A stretch of DNA of 64,000 nucleotides from Paralichthys olivaceus (GCF_024713975.1 NC_091108.1:11205001-11269000); one strand, 5' to 3'. Counted from the stretch's first letter, positions 43,409-57,561 are shown. The notes: generated from the sequence alone by a model not told the origin. Made by a program: numbers and translations.

Positions 43409-44965
43409 CTTAAATTGTTCTTTTTCAAATGGTAAGGCAATGGTAAGGTAACTGAGTTGCTGTTCATCAACCATAATGGTCTTGTCTTTCAGGGGCTCCT
43501 TTCCTGTTGTACTGAGCCTTCAATAAACATGTTTTACTTGGAACTTGGTTTTCATGTTTCCCTTTTATGCCATGGTGGTAATATTTTTGGCATATCCTGG
43601 TGGTTCTAAATTGGGACATATCAAAGTCACATCACGCTTGGAACTCTTGAAAGGTCTGATAACATAAGACATATTTTCCATCAGCCTGGTAACAGTAATA
43701 TTTTAGAAATCAGATTGCTGCACTCATGCAGTGTGCACCCACCCCATTCTGTCTGTTCCTATATATTTCCACATGGTGTTATCTCCTCCAATCCCCCCAT
43801 GGCAAGACACACACAAATCAAGGATCTCCACACATCACTGAAACTAAGCCACACTTGACAACAGAGACGTGCAATGCTGGTCTATGAGCATGGACGCTTG
43901 TCTGCATTTCATTTAAAACGGCTCTAGAGTGTTAGTTGGCAAGAATTAAGAGCACTGAGCTCAGGAGTAAAACTGCTCTGCAAAAGAAATCTTTTAATCC
44001 ATGCTTGGGAACAGCAGTTGTCTTCTGTAATGCTGCTTTTGCACTTTTACTTGCATTTTATGGAATCGTCACATGTCTACAATGTAGGTGAGTATACTGC
44101 ACAGCATGTACTATATATCATATTTCAATATATGGTTGATCAAATCTATACTATGGAAAGTTTAACATATACAATTAGGAACCAAAGATAAAGAGCAGAA
44201 ATTAGATGGTGAAAATGGACTGAATACTGTGATTACATAAGTTAAGATAAATCTCTCCTGTCCCCACAGGGAAGTTCACTTGTATTATGAAGTCTGTGTA
44301 ATTGTCATGCAATCAGTTAATGGTAATAAACACAATTTTTTAAATTTTTCTTTGAAGGTCCAGTGTGTAAGATTTAGGTGAAAGGGATCTATTGGCAGAA
44401 ATTTAATTTGGAATAATTCTGATGTTTTCACTAGTTCGTTTCATCTAGATATATATTATATTGTAGTTTTCTTTACCCCAGAAAAGGCCCTTTATATTCA
44501 AATACTTTATATTTACATCATGTGCATATGTATGGAGATTGGCATACATGTATGTGTGTAAGTACAAATATATGTAACTTTTGTCTTTTTATATTTTTTC
44601 ACTTAAATAATCAGCAGTGTTTTTTTCTCTAATGGATACATGGGTCATGGAAGTCTGTTAAACTTTCAAAATGTTCATGTATCAATGAGAACAAGGTACG
44701 GCACATAGAAGAATGTATTAGATAAATATTAAAAATAACAAACCAAAAAAAAGTGTCTGCATGAAAAATGTTACATGCTTTAACATGGTTAAATATCTAA
44801 GACCATATTGCAATTATGTTATTCTATTTATTCTATATGTTCTGTCACAGAAAATTTAAAGACACCATAGAAATCACAGAGGCTGATACTGCCAGTATTG
44901 TAGTGGTCAATTTTAGAGAGAAATCTGTCCCCCTCTGAATATCTTCACTCTCTCTTTGGCCATAG
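43409..44965. other. Intergenic region before schip1
   Basis: It contains the 3' UTR of ZP-like gene C, then AT-rich sequence with a partial MITE at 44354-44530. No gene seen. Confidence 0.5.
44354..44530 (-). mobile_element. Partial MITE, copy 2 (reversed)
   Basis: Starts GAAGGTCCAGTGTGTAAGAT and matches the reverse complement of the 3' half of 9434-9770; the other end is missing. Confidence 0.65.
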
Positions 44966-47900
44966 TCCTGGCCAGAGCACTGAGCCCATCCCTGAAACGT
45001 GACATTTGCCCCACCCTCTTGATACAGCTCGTCTTCATGGACGACTATGATGTGGAAAGGGACGAGGAAGAAGAGGGAGACTTATTCATGAGAAAGGCCA
45101 CAGCGGGCCACTGGTGGGAGGACTGTGGGGACGATGGCAACTGTGATATACATCACCAGAGAGGGGGGAGAGGCTGCATGGTAAACAGCCGCAGCTGGGC
45201 TGAGGAGCTCCAGGATATCTTTGCACCACAGGCTGTAGACTGTTACAGTGGAGGGCGAAGCAGAATCTCCAGCATCTCTGTGAGTGATTTCTCCTCCTGT
45301 TTCCTTTATCCACTTTCATCCGTTATGAGAAATTCCATGACATCTCTTTTACCAGAAGAAAACAGACCGGGTCCAGGTTTCTAAATAACAGACATCTACA
45401 AAATTTAGACAGATGGATTCAAATAAGCATACAGGACCAAAAAAAACCCTCAAGAGTTATGGAAGTACAGCAGTATGTGTCTATGGAGGCTGTGCAAATA
45501 TGCATTACCATAAGAGGTGGATAGTGCAAAGTGATTGTTGGTGCAAGAATAATAATACTATACATGATGTCGTTATGTGATGTAAGTTATTGAAATGTGT
45601 AGTCAGTAATTATGTAGGACTAATACAGACAGTAACAAAATCATTTAGATAAAGATAAATAAGTCAAAGAGCAAAAGTTGATGATACAATATATAGTAAT
45701 GTTAACATAATATAAGTTGCAGTCCTCCGCTGTGTCTGGCTGTAATAAAGTATAGTATAGTATAGTATAGTTAGAGACTGTGGGATTAGAAAGGCCTGCA
45801 GAGAAATGTGTGGAAGGGGAGCCTCTGGATATTTGGCTCCTGATGCTGATGAGGGATGATTCAAAATGTGTTGTTTAATCATCCCACTGCTGCATTGTGA
45901 CACAGCACAACTAACTGTGTGCATGTGTGTGTAGTGTGTGGGCGTGTGTTTGTGTTTGTGTACGCACGTGTGGGCACGTGCACTCTGCTCTTCCTTGTCT
46001 CTCTCATACGGCTCATCACACTTGAATCTGTGATTTTTGGAATGGGGCTGGGGGAGCCGATTCCTTTAGGAGCTAAAACAAAGAAGACAACGTGCAATTA
46101 AAAATCTGCTGTGCTTTGGGTCGAGACGCAGACGCCATGGCGGCGTGTTGCTCCGAAGTGCTGAGATTTATTAGGGGAGGTTTCATTGATCAGCTGTGGC
46201 CTCTTTAATGGTTTGTTTTCCACTGCTGCACTCATTTATTTATCTGTCACCTCTTATCAGGATTCAATAAATGAAAGATAGCAACGAGAAACCAGGAGAG
46301 AGTGAGGAAGAAGGAGGAACAGAAAACAGATCAGGAGCCGTGGCAGCACTGAGCAGCTCCATCTCTCCCTTCATTATTCTCTCCTCCTCCGCTTCCGCCT
46401 CGTCCCACTCTTTCCTCTCCTGTTCCCACATTACTCCCCCCCTCCTCTCTCTCATGCCTCTCTCTTCCCTCCCTCCCTCTCCTGAATGGAGCTGCAGTAT
46501 ATGAGAGGGTCTCCTGGGTCTAGCTTCACTGCAGTGTAGAAAAGGGCACGACGACTGTTTCAGTACGATGCACTGAAGGATGGTTCACCAGGAGAAACGC
46601 GTTTACCAGGTGTGTAGATTTGTTCCTTGTGTATGTGGTTGTGTATCATTTGAAGGGTGTGGCATATGTAGCATAATATTCACAGGTATATGTGATGGGT
46701 ATCCATCATGGGTGTGCTGCTGTGGATGAATCAGCCATCTGGACGAGTGCATGTGTGATTGTAGAGGGAGTGCATGTGTTTTTACGTGATATTTATCTGC
46801 TCATCTTGGTGTTTTAACACCTTATCTGTAAAATCAAAAATGAATCAATCCCAATACGATTGATGTCTATGTGAATCATAACCTGCTTTGTTCATTTTTT
46901 CCATAGAATTATTCTACAATTTATAGTGAATTACAATTACAATTTGGTGTTTTTTCATTCCATATAAATAAAGATAGTGTGTGTGTGCGTGTGTAGACAG
47001 ATGATGAAGAGGACATTCAGTTGTCTGAGGAGGATGAGCAGGAGGCTCTGCGTTGGCTGAGTCAAGGCGATCAACTATGATTTATGTTCTTACATCACAA
47101 TATCATATAATGATGAGTCACAAAAAGAGTGCATGTTTGTGTGTGTGTGTGTGTTGGTCCGGTTTTCAGATTATTTAGAGAGAGAATCAGGTCACATAAG
47201 AGAAACATCTCCATTTTTGCTGGTGTTATACAATGACTGTTGGTGATGAGGGTGGGTTTCAGACACACACGCACACACATAGGAAATGTTGGCATTTGGC
47301 ACAATCCCAGAATAGAGATATACTTTCCATGAGGCCAGAATAGAAAATCCTGCTGTGCTGAAACATTTCTTTTTAATATGACTCAAAAACTGTGAGACTT
47401 TGAAGATCAAACGGCCTAAAACAATTCTGTAGAGTGAGAGACAAACCGGATCTGACGGCATCTACAGCTGAGATGAGGGCGAAACAGATAGATCCATGGA
47501 AGAATATAAATTAAAGAAGAGGAGGAGGAAATGTGTCAGAATTAAATCAGGACAATGAAATCTCTGGATGCTGAGAAGTGAGACACCCTGATACATGAGA
47601 AGAGGACAGAGGGAGTGTTGTGAAATACAAGAGCAGAATGACATGGCATCTTTAACCAGTTTACTATGGATACAGTAACTGCTGTCTTGGTGATGGATAA
47701 GTTAGCGTGGGTGAGAACTAAAGGACAGCTTAGAGCAACAAGAGTCCAATGACCTTAAAGATTTAATGCGGTTAAAAGAAGAGAATTGTTGATATCTTAA
47801 CTGACAGAAACAGAACATGATGTTAATCGTGCTTTTCCAGAGTCATCCAAGCACTCCTGAGAGCTGTAGTCTATCCCAGGATGCATCAGGGGTATGGGAC

Positions 47901-49424
47901 ATCTTACAGGTTGTCTGCAGGTTAACAGTCTATAACATAGCGAACACAGACTGAACTAGAATGGTACTCAGCACCTACTCCAAGGTCCAGTAGCCCTCTA
48001 AAATTCAATCAAGTTGATTTCTTTATCAAGATCCACAAATTATTCTCCGGGAAATTTGTGAAAATGTTAAAAACAAGCGAAGTTAATGAAACCTGGATCC
48101 GCCCCCTGATAGAGATTCACACCAACACTTAATGGGTTCTTTGCTAACCCATATGGCATCCTTCCACCAGGTTTCCTGACAATCTGTTCAGCAGTTTAAG
48201 TGTAATACTGCAAACCAAAAAACAAGCACAAATGGAAACATAACCTCCGTGGCGGACGCAATAAATGCATAAAAACTTGGATTTGGACCTGCGAGCAAAG
48301 GCAGAGTTTCTGTGGGACTGTGGTTTGGAAATCAGAGCATATGATTTGCCTTTTAAATCAAAATCTAAATGTAGTATAACAATGTGATTTTGTTCTGTGT
48401 ATGGCTGTAAAATGTTACAAAAATGATATTTTTGTTTAGAGACATATAAAAAGAAAGGAAAAGTGTTATCTAAGTGGTGATGTCTGCAGCTATTCTTTAA
48501 GCTTGTGGAAAGTAGAAGAGAAGGCACTTAACCTATTTTATAATTCACTTAGTGTTAAATGCAGTCATAATGACAGCTGAGTTCTCTTTACCAATAATTT
48601 GCATTCATTCCTCCTCCTTACTGTGTTTTCATTTTATCCTCTGTTGTATATTTGGGTAGTGATGATGTGAAGATGATGAAGGAATATCCAATGACACCGT
48701 TCTTGATTGTATAAATGGTTTATTAGAAAAAGTTCAGCATCAATACAAGCACTGCAGTCTGCCTGGAGAGAGATCCGGGGCCAATGTGAATCCCTTCTCT
48801 GGCTAACAGCTTCAACTCCCTATTTATATAGGAGAGTTGTTTCAGTAAATCTACAGAAAACACATCTGGTCTTTCCTCCAGCCCACCTCATCTGCCTGGT
48901 ATAAGGGACGGAAAGGTGCCAGCTCAAATTTAGAGTGATAGTTAGAGCTGTGACCTAATGCCCTAACGTATACATTCAGTTTTCCTCTGAAAGCCTAAAC
49001 TTATGGACATCAGAATCCTCAGGGCCTATGGGCTTCAAACCCAGAGATCAGCTTCCTTTAAAAAGAACACAGCACATGGCATTTCAGACACCACACCTCC
49101 TTTCAACCAGATAGTGCTTTGGTATCCATAAGTATACAAAGACCAAAATTCAAATATGAATTTACACAGTCATCTTGATCATTTCCTCTCATGAGTATGT
49201 CCCACTTGATCAATCAAGCATGGATGGAGGAGCAGTCAGCACTTTGAAAAAAAATCAATATTCTTTGTATTCATGCGCTTTTCTGGGTTTCTCACAGGCC
49301 CAGAGGAACGACAGAGAGTCCATCAGGCAGAAACTTGCCCTTGGCAGTTTCTATGACGACGAGCCTGTCATCTACACCAGCTGCAGCAAGAACGGCCCAT
49401 CCTCCCGGTAGGTTTCAATAGAAT

Positions 49425-49459
<35 letters not shown>

Positions 49460-52400
49460 TGTGTTACAGTTTGATCAACAGAGCTTTTTGAAGGTTGGCA
49501 CCAATATTTTCATTTTAGCTGCTGACAGCTGACACTGAAGCTTTAAAATTGTTTTATTTTATTTTTGGAATAATGGCACAAAAACAGTGATATACTCCCT
49601 AATTTCAATTAATTATTAATTAACCGGAAATATTTTTGATTTATTCCAAAGCCAGAGTGTAAAACTTTATTATAAGATTTGTAGATTGGATATGCGTCCT
49701 GTATAAAGGGCCTTATTGTAATACTTACTCATCACAATGACAAACCAAGAAGTATTAGTATTAGCCACCAATGAAAACCATTTATAAAATTAAATATTTG
49801 CAGATTAAGTGAAATATCACATTTATGGATCTCGCTTCAAAGTTACAATAATAAAGAATAATATAATAGTGTTAAAAAATAAGTGAAGTTAAAAATATCA
49901 ATGAGGAGGAGTAAAAGAGGACAAGCGCCTGAATATATAACAACACAAGTGAGATAAATTATATAAATAAAAAAGAATAAACTGGAAACAAGACTCAAAT
50001 AAGAATAAAAAAGTATAATTAGAAATTTCAAATGAGAAGCAAGTATTGCACATGATAATGAATGCCTTTAATATAATACTGTGCAGAAGTAATATTGCAC
50101 ATATAGTACATGATGATGAAAGAGTGATATTTAAAAAACTTAGCCTTTTGGAAACATGTTACCTGAGCCCTGCCTGACAAGTACGAGCAGCTATTTAACA
50201 ACCATGAGAGGGAGCTGTTCAGCAGCTCAGTGCAGCTAAAAACTGAGAGAAAATTATACCAACAACACAAAAATCCAAAAAACAATGTCGTGTTGACTCA
50301 AAGGTCACAAAGACAAACGACAGAGAGTTCTGCGGAAATTGGATTGTGTGGTGATGAGTGAGGTACAGTGTAAAAGGCGGAGTGAAGTAAATACTTGGAA
50401 TTACCTTCCGCTCGTGTCTCTGTCAGAGTTGGGAACGAGCAAGCCTCCTGAGTGAAAGTGAAAGTGAAAGGTTTTGTTAACAGTCAAAGGGGAAATAATG
50501 TCGGACTGAGCCATCACTGATTTACGCCCGAGCAGCAGAACAAAGAAGCATGAGTGTGGGAACAGTGCAGCATGGAGGAGGTGGCACGATGGTTAACCTC
50601 ATGGTGTGTGAGTCCCTAATGCAGAAACTAATGTGACCTGGCTTCATGAATCAGACATTTGTTGATTCTTCTCACGCTAAAATGAAATATATTTCCCAAT
50701 GAAAATGACGTTACAGACTGCAATAAAAAACAGGGATGCAGTGATGGTGAAATTGTTCAAAACAGTATATGGCTGATATGATCATTGTGTGGCAAAGCCA
50801 ATATCTATATTCTGCCAATAAAGCAGTGCATTCTTTAAAAAAATGCATTACAGTGAATGGATTATAGGATTTGTATAAATTGTTCCTATAAGATCTGTTA
50901 CAAAATTGCATCTTAAATAATGTTTCACTGATAAATAGCATTATTAATAACATTATGCATCCTAAAGCTTTCACTCCAAAAATATACATACATAAGAATC
51001 GACATGTGAAATCAAACTTTTTTTCACATTAAAAAGATATTTGTAGCTGAGGTGTGTGACGTCCACAAACACACACACACACACACACACACAGTGGAAA
51101 GAGTTGCATTACATCAGAAACAAGTTGGTAAACCAAAGCCACTACATCTATGAAAGGACTCGTCTTTCTTTTCATGACAGCTTAAACCTGCAGTGACCCC
51201 CCCCCCCCCCCAGCCCCCCCCCCATGGAAGTGGCTTCCATTTGAGGAAGTGCAGATGTTTGTATATATGTGTGTGCACTAGTTTCTTGAATGCTCCTGAA
51301 AGAAGAAGTGGTGCCTGATGTGTGTCAGATGCTGTGATTGGTGGGGATGGGTTCATGTGATCTCCTCTGGAGGTAAGCCTGCACCCTCTGGGATTTGGTT
51401 TGGGTTGGAAATTCCAACACCACCGTGTCCAGTTAGTGACATTTGTGTGGTATTGTTGTCATCCTTATAAAGGCTGGAGGGGGAGGTTCCTTTGGGTTCT
51501 TAGGTTCTTTCAGAGTATCATAATCTGGAATTCAGTGAATTGTGTTTTGAGCTTTTGGAAATGCTGAGGTTGAGGTTTCAATGGCTTCCATGTAACCGTT
51601 GTGGACGACCCGGAGTGATGTCTGTCCCTTGAATTGTTTAGCTGAAGTTTTCGGTTTCTTTTCTTTTTGCATGATGAGCTCACAGTCAGGACATGACATC
51701 ATGGCCAAAAGTATGTGGACACATGAATATATTAGAATGGTCTGTATTTATAAAGCAGCTTTTCTAGTCTTGATGACCACTCAGAGTTATTTACAGTACA
51801 GTTTTGCCATTCCCCCATACACACACATTAATACAGTGCATATATGTGCAGCACTTTCTCTGTCACACATCACTCACACGCTGATGGTACAGCCACCAGG
51901 GGTAAAGTGGGCTTCAAGGTCTTGCCCCAAGGGCACTTCAGCAGGAAGAATTGAACCATCGAACTTCTGGTTAGTTGACGACCCACTGTACTTCCTGAGC
52001 AATCACTGAACAAGGTATTCCAAAACTAAGGACATTAATCTGCTTCTATAACTGCCTCTGCTGCTCTTTCCATAGGATTTTAGAACCTGGCTGCAGGGAC
52101 ACCCATTTATTACTAAGAGCATTAGTGAGGTCGGGCACTTATGTTTTGCAGTAAGGTCCAGGGTCACAGTAGATGTTCTAATTTATCCTAAAGATGCTGA
52201 TGGATGGGGTAGAAGTCAACTCAAGCAACGACTCTGAAGACTTCATTATGGACCTCACCACCAGGAAAGGGTCTTTAAACAACACCACAAAGTTGAAAGC
52301 AAAGTTTTGTGTATTCCCCTTTTTTAGCACAAACCATGTGACCCAGTATTTTAAGAGAAATCACAATACATTTGCCATCTGTGACACATCGTTCACATGA

Positions 52401-54959
52401 GCATTTTAAAGAGGAGGTATTTCCTTTGAATCTTTTGCAAAATGTTTATTGTGAGTATGTGCTACCATTCCCCATTGCCAAAACAAAACACAAATATTCA
52501 AGCTTTTTTTTTTGCAATGACAAAACAGTAGCACTCGTTACAAACTGATTCAAATCATTTCCTGTGTAACCTGGCACATGAGAAACAGCCAGAGTACAGA
52601 GACCTACAAAACTTTTTGCTTTATGTGTGGAAATTACAATAAATGAAATGAGTTTGCAATTATTCAGTAAAGAATCCTACAACTGCTTGAATATTTTCCT
52701 CAAACATTACCCAGCTTCTCCACTTTCCACTCCTCTCTTCGATAAATGAATATGCACAATTTTCTAGGATATATTTTCGGCACATCTTGTATATTGGGAT
52801 AAATATAAAGACTTATATTCATAACTAATCTCACATTCTGTAGTTACTGTCTTTTGAAATGTTTGTGTGTAGATAAAATCGTAAATGTTTCATTATGACG
52901 TCAACATTTCCTCTTGTGTCCTGTGTGTGTTTCTCCTCAGGCTGCAGAGTGGGGTGAACCTGCAGGTGTGTTTTGTCAATGACAGCAACAGTGACAAAGA
53001 CAGTGATGCCGAGGACAGCAGGACAGAAACCAGTCTGGACACACCCCTTTCACCTGTGGTATGCATACTGTTTCGGTCTCGTCCCACATATTCTCATTGC
53101 TCTTTGTTATCACAGAGAACCCACATTGTGGCCAACATCATATCACTTACACTACTTCCCCTATAGAGCAAGCAGAGCTCTTCGTTGTCAGACCGGGACA
53201 CGGCAGAGGAGGACTCTGACGCGTTAGATGACTGCAGCGGGTTCTGGCGGGTGCAGCGGAGACTGCAGGAGGAGGCCAGGGTGGCGTTGGCCCTAGCTCG
53301 ACCCATGGCCCGCATGCAGGTGGAGGTGGAGAGGCAGATACAGCTGCACAGACGCTCACCTGTGGCTGACTTGGTTAGTCAGTTAGAGAGAGAAACACAG
53401 AACAGAATAATACAGTAAACACAACACAATAAATGCATGTTCTCACAAAAGGTCATACTTTAAAATAGTGTGTGTGTGTGTGTGTGTGTGTGTCTGTGTG
53501 ACCAAGAGAAACCCCCTGATACTCACAATGAAAAGATTGTTGATGAACAATGTGGTGCACGTAAATCTATACAGCATTTTCCTTTGTCTGTGTTTGTGTG
53601 TTTACATCTGCAGCTTCCCCATTTGCCTCACATCAGCGAGTGCTTGATGAAGAGGAATTTGAGGCGAGGGGACATGAGGGACATGAGTCTTGGTCAGCTG
53701 CAAGTCATCACAAATGACTTACACTCACAGATCCAGAGTGAGTAGAACAGATCACCTGGAAGATAATAGATACACTCAACAAATTCTACTGTCTTCCTGC
53801 TATGTTTGCATATTATTGTGTGCTGGTGAAAAAATATCCAATGTGAAGAATAATCAGCAGCAGTTTCAACTTTAGTGTTGCTACAAACTCTTTAATATAC
53901 CTTCTACTGCTTTAGAGGAAAGAAAAGAGATAGAAAGTATCTTTCCCTTTTAAAATTACTGAGATCTCTGCTCTTTAACTGTCCAGAAACGTGAAAGAAG
54001 GCTTAAGATATTTTAAAGACTTAAAGGTACAGTGTGTAGAATTTTGTGATATCTAGTGTTGAAATTTCATGTTGCAGCTGAACACCCCTCACCTCACCCT
54101 CTCCTTCCAAACAGGAAAAATAACCTTTGGTAGCCTTTAATTATCATAAAAACTCAAAAGGTGTTTAGTGTGTCCAGTCTGGACTAATGTAAAAAACATG
54201 GTGGCCTCCGTAGAGAGGGTCCCCTCGATGTGAATATAGTATTTAAATATAAAGGACCTTTTCCAGGGTAAAGAAAACTACAATTGATACAATTTAGATG
54301 AAACCAACTAGTAAAAACATCATGAGGATTATTCTACATTACATTTTTGCCAATAGTTCCCTTTCAGTTTTATGGTTATTTTCAGTTTATAGTTTTTTAA
54401 AGCATTTTCAAAGCGTAGAGTAGAGTAGAACTGTATTGTCCACCAAAGTGGAATATTGTCTTCAGCTCACTAAGTAATGAGCAACAACATGAGAACAGAT
54501 AATCGAGATAGAAACAATGACAGACACAGAGTCATAGAAAAAATAAACTACAACAACAATAAGTAAAACAGGCCCAATTTTGTATTGCACACAATATATT
54601 GTCATTGCCTATCTGGGGATTGGATGTCACTTCGGGGTGTCAGAAATACTTATGGTACATGGTATGAAGGACTTTTTAAAAACCATGTATGATCTGACAC
54701 AGGTTTAAATGAAGAGCTGGTGCAGTTGCTCCTAATGAGGGATGAGCTGCATGTGGAGCAGGACGCCATGTTGGTGGACATAGAGGACCTCACGAGGTGA
54801 ACATCTCCTCTCTCTCCCACCTGTCAAATTTTAACACGTGCGCTGTGTTTGGACATTTACTGGAACGTCCATGTGCTCGAGTCTTATTCTTGTTTTTTTT
54901 GCCACAGGCATGCTCACAGCCACCATCGGCAGCAGGCAGAGAAAGCCATCTCTAAATAA
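44966..54959 (+). CDS. schip1: Schwannomin-interacting protein 1
   Basis: Exons 44966-45279 (or a first exon starting at ATG 45037), 49298-49407, 52941-53058, 53167-53373, 53614-53737, 54703-54796 and 54908-54959. All joins are in phase. The conserved body is plain: [62 protein letters not shown] and [20 protein letters not shown], ending [17 protein letters not shown]1 binds merlin/schwannomin and, as IQCJ-SCHIP1, ankyrin-G complexes at axon initial segments and nodes. The C-terminal part is a coiled coil. The upstream exon is acidic ([14 protein letters not shown], then [13 protein letters not shown]). Further 5' exons may lie left of the window or not exist. A polyadenylation signal is at 56048-56053. 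Confidence 0.93.
45743..45772. repeat. (TATAG)n short tandem repeat
   Basis: Four to five units of AGTAT/TATAG in a schip1 intron. Confidence 0.85.
46580..46609 (+). CDS. schip1: Alternative first exon of schip1 (short isoform)
   Basis: ATG at 46580 opens [10 protein letters not shown], ten codons ending in phase 0 at donor CAG|GTGTGTAG. That phase joins exactly to the 49298 exon (AQRNDRES). A short SCHIP1 isoform with a similar MVHQ start is known in mammals as far as I recall. A TATATG box about 80 bp upstream and a C/T-rich stretch could form the promoter. Confidence 0.6.
46997..47080 (+). CDS. Possible acidic alternative exon of schip1
   Basis: After acceptor GTGTGTAG, an in-phase frame from the 46580 exon reads [18 protein letters not shown] and then stops at TGA 47078-47080. 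There is no GT donor before the stop. It would make a 37-residue peptide, or it is intronic sequence that resembles the acidic exon by chance. Confidence 0.35.
   Translation, partial: TDDEEDIQLSEEDEQEALRWLSQGDQL
48000..48255 (+). repeat. Dispersed non-LTR-like repeat, fuller copy
   Basis: It contains GCATCCTTCCACCAGGTTTC and ends GAAACATAACCTCCGTGGCG, a 3' end widespread in teleost genomes. Related pieces are at 7790-8060 and 57171-57230. Confidence 0.55.
49423..49463. repeat. (GT)n microsatellite
   Basis: Immediately downstream of the schip1 exon 49298-49407. Confidence 0.95.
51069..51093. repeat. (AC)n microsatellite
   Basis: About twelve AC units in a schip1 intron. Confidence 0.95.
51197..51223. 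repeat. Poly-C tract
   Basis: Two C runs broken only by AG; likely prone to slippage and sequencing error. Confidence 0.9.
51738..52005 (-). repeat. Non-LTR/SINE-like tail, reversed copy
   Basis: Reverse-complement partner of 10375-10545, including TTTCTAGTCTTGATGACCAC, and extending into CTTGCCCCAAGGGCACTTCA and GAACCATCGAACTTCTGG. That wording is typical of a very abundant fish repeat. Confidence 0.65.
53468..53493. repeat. (GT)n microsatellite
   Basis: Lies in the schip1 intron between 53373 and 53614. Confidence 0.95.
54023..54368 (+). mobile_element. MITE with AAAGGNACAGTGTGTA end, copy 3
   Basis: Begins AAAGGTACAGTGTGTAGAAT and matches 9434-9770 throughout, with about 30 extra bases near the 5' end. 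The 3' inverted end is lost. Confidence 0.72.
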
Positions 54960-57561
54960 ATACATCGCCCGGTCCTCACTTGTCTCCGTCTGCACGACAT
55001 CCAACCCGCATCGCTCCGTGGACCGTCACCAGTGTTACCAATGAAACTCCATCTGTGCTGTTTCTGATGAGGGGGGCTGCTTTCAATATGAACACAGCAG
55101 AGTTTGTGCAGGCTTCTCACTTCCACCCCGGCATGATTAACCAGAGCATATTTCACAGATTTAGTGGAAACACTTTGATCTCATTCCATCCCAACACTGA
55201 TTTACCTCCTTATGACTTTGCACAGTACACTCATGTATGTTAATGCAGAGTGGGAGGAAACACCTGCACACTTTATTTCTCACTTCTCTCAGAAAGGATA
55301 ATGACTTTCAGGGACATAAAGATCAGCTGACTTTGTATTTCCTCTATCTCTATAGAGTGATCAAGAAGATTGATCCATTGTAGTAAACGTATTTACTTCT
55401 TTCTTTCACTAGAAGCACTGTCATCACTTTTTAATTCTCTATTAAACATCTATTGTCTGAGCTGTTGCAACAGAAAGGATGAACATTCTCAGCTGGTAGC
55501 GTCGCCGGTCATCTAAATGCTTCAAAGAGAAGTCTCGTAAAAATTCTTTAGACACTCAACTGGCTGTCACAGTTTCGAGCTTTAAATGCTGTGTGCAATA
55601 AGAGACACATTAAGAGAAAAACATTTGAGGAATTTGTCTTCGTCAAATTTGGCGATACTTGATACAATCGACAAAATGACGAGATGTGGGTTAAAAGTAA
55701 TTTGGGGTGAAATGAAGCAGAAGTGACAAGAAGACATGTTGATGTGGACGGCCTCCAAATCAAAAGATATGCAATGTGATTGTTGTTAAATGCAATTTAC
55801 CAATGTGACAGAAAGAAGTTTAACATTAAATAATAATATCAATAAATTATAGTCTATATCTCTTTTATCTGTTTAAAATGTTTATGGACACGCTGTATGT
55901 AAATGTTAAAAGACTAAAAGGATGAAGGACATGCCCTGTGTGTGTTTAGGAGCTTTTTAAGAATGTCGGTTAACACAAACGTTCTTTTTCTATTTTTTGC
56001 TCCACTGATCAATGTACTGTATAATGATTGTAAAAAAAGGATCCATTAATAAACGCTTCAATGGTGTGAAAATTGCTTGAGATTGAATTTGCATTTGACA
56101 TGTTCCAAGTAAATCTGCACAATTTATTTTCCCCTCTTGAACCACATGATGTGTAATGTGGGAGTGAGTCTGATCTCATTCATGTATTCATGAGTCACAC
56201 AAGGTGGTGTGATTGAGTTTCTCTGCGTATTCACACTTCTGTTGACAGTTAGATAAGAGGGGAACAACTCTGACTGCAGGGACAAAAATAACAATCAGTT
56301 ACACTCGGCTTAGCTTCATAAACTCGCTAGCTTAAGATTTTTATCATTGTCTAAATTAATTGGTTCATATTCGTAAAAAATTGTGATAGATGAAGTTAAA
56401 ACTTGTATTCAGGTGATTGATGAAAAAAAGCCTTCCCATGAGTGGATAAAAAATGAGCCTCAGTTCTTACTTTACATTCAGTGGCACAAATCTCTTTAGG
56501 GTACATTTTCATACCTGAATAGATGTGTTTCAGCATGAAATCATATGAGAGGGAGCAGATGATAAGTCTAAGTCACGGTAAATCATATTAGGGTTGTTTT
56601 TTATTTTCTTGAGAGACACAAGCTCCCAGGGTTCCCTTGTCTCAGAGCCAGGACAGGATAAGCTCCAAAAACTAAACATAAAACTAATCAAACACATTCC
56701 TACAGAGGCCTTGACACTTCTCAGGTCAACCACCTATGAGACAAAACTCTGGTTACATTGGCAAATAATATACACAGTGTTAAAACGTATCACAAATTCT
56801 TTAATAGTAAATCTGGTGTAAGTAATAATTGAAACATCAAATAATTGCTTGCCTGCTGGGTATTGTTGCTTGTCGCACCTCTTACAGTATCTTACAGTAT
56901 ATTAGAATCTAAAGTCTCATTCATATATGGACAGAATTAATTTTAACTTGGCTTTAATCATTTAAAAACATAGGATAACAATGGTACTCAGAGAGTGCAT
57001 ACCTCCAACTAAAAGTACTCAAACAAATATCAGTTTTCCTAAACATGGCACATATTTTAAATCAAACTTTTTAAATCAAGATCTCGTTAAGTGTTCAGTA
57101 AGTGCTCATTCTTTTGGAAATGTTGAAAACGTCCTATCTTGCCATTTTAAAGAAACATTATGAATTAGTGGCCAGTCCTTGATCTGCCCCCTGATCTGGA
57201 TCCACAACGAATCAACACTTACTGTAAATTATATTAATTCAGTGAAACACAGAACCTGGTCAATCCTATTAGACATTTACACATTTACAGAATAAAATAA
57301 CATGCATGCTGCTTTCACTCTGCCGTCCCCTATGTGGAAATGTCAACAAAGAACAGTCACCAGTGTAAAGCGGTATGGTAACCTCAGGATAGATGTAAAG
57401 GCCTTTTACTCAGCGACTGTGGTAATTCCAGTTTCACCAAAGTATTTGGTGGTATAGTTTGGGGGAAAGGAAATTACACAACCTTGACTGTGCTCTTTCA
57501 ATTTACAGTAGGGTGTCAAAGTGCTGCTTAAATGTGAGGGAAATCCCTACATCACCCTGAG
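54960..57561. other. schip1 3' UTR and schip1-il12a intergenic region
   Basis: The UTR probably runs to the AATAAA at 56048. The remainder is AT-rich without a recognised gene; a fragment of the dispersed repeat lies at 57171-57230. Confidence 0.55.

Noticed and set aside
51197-51223. Poly-C run as a structured regulatory or telomere-like element
   Set aside because: It is a simple homopolymer without a repeated unit or flanking motif.
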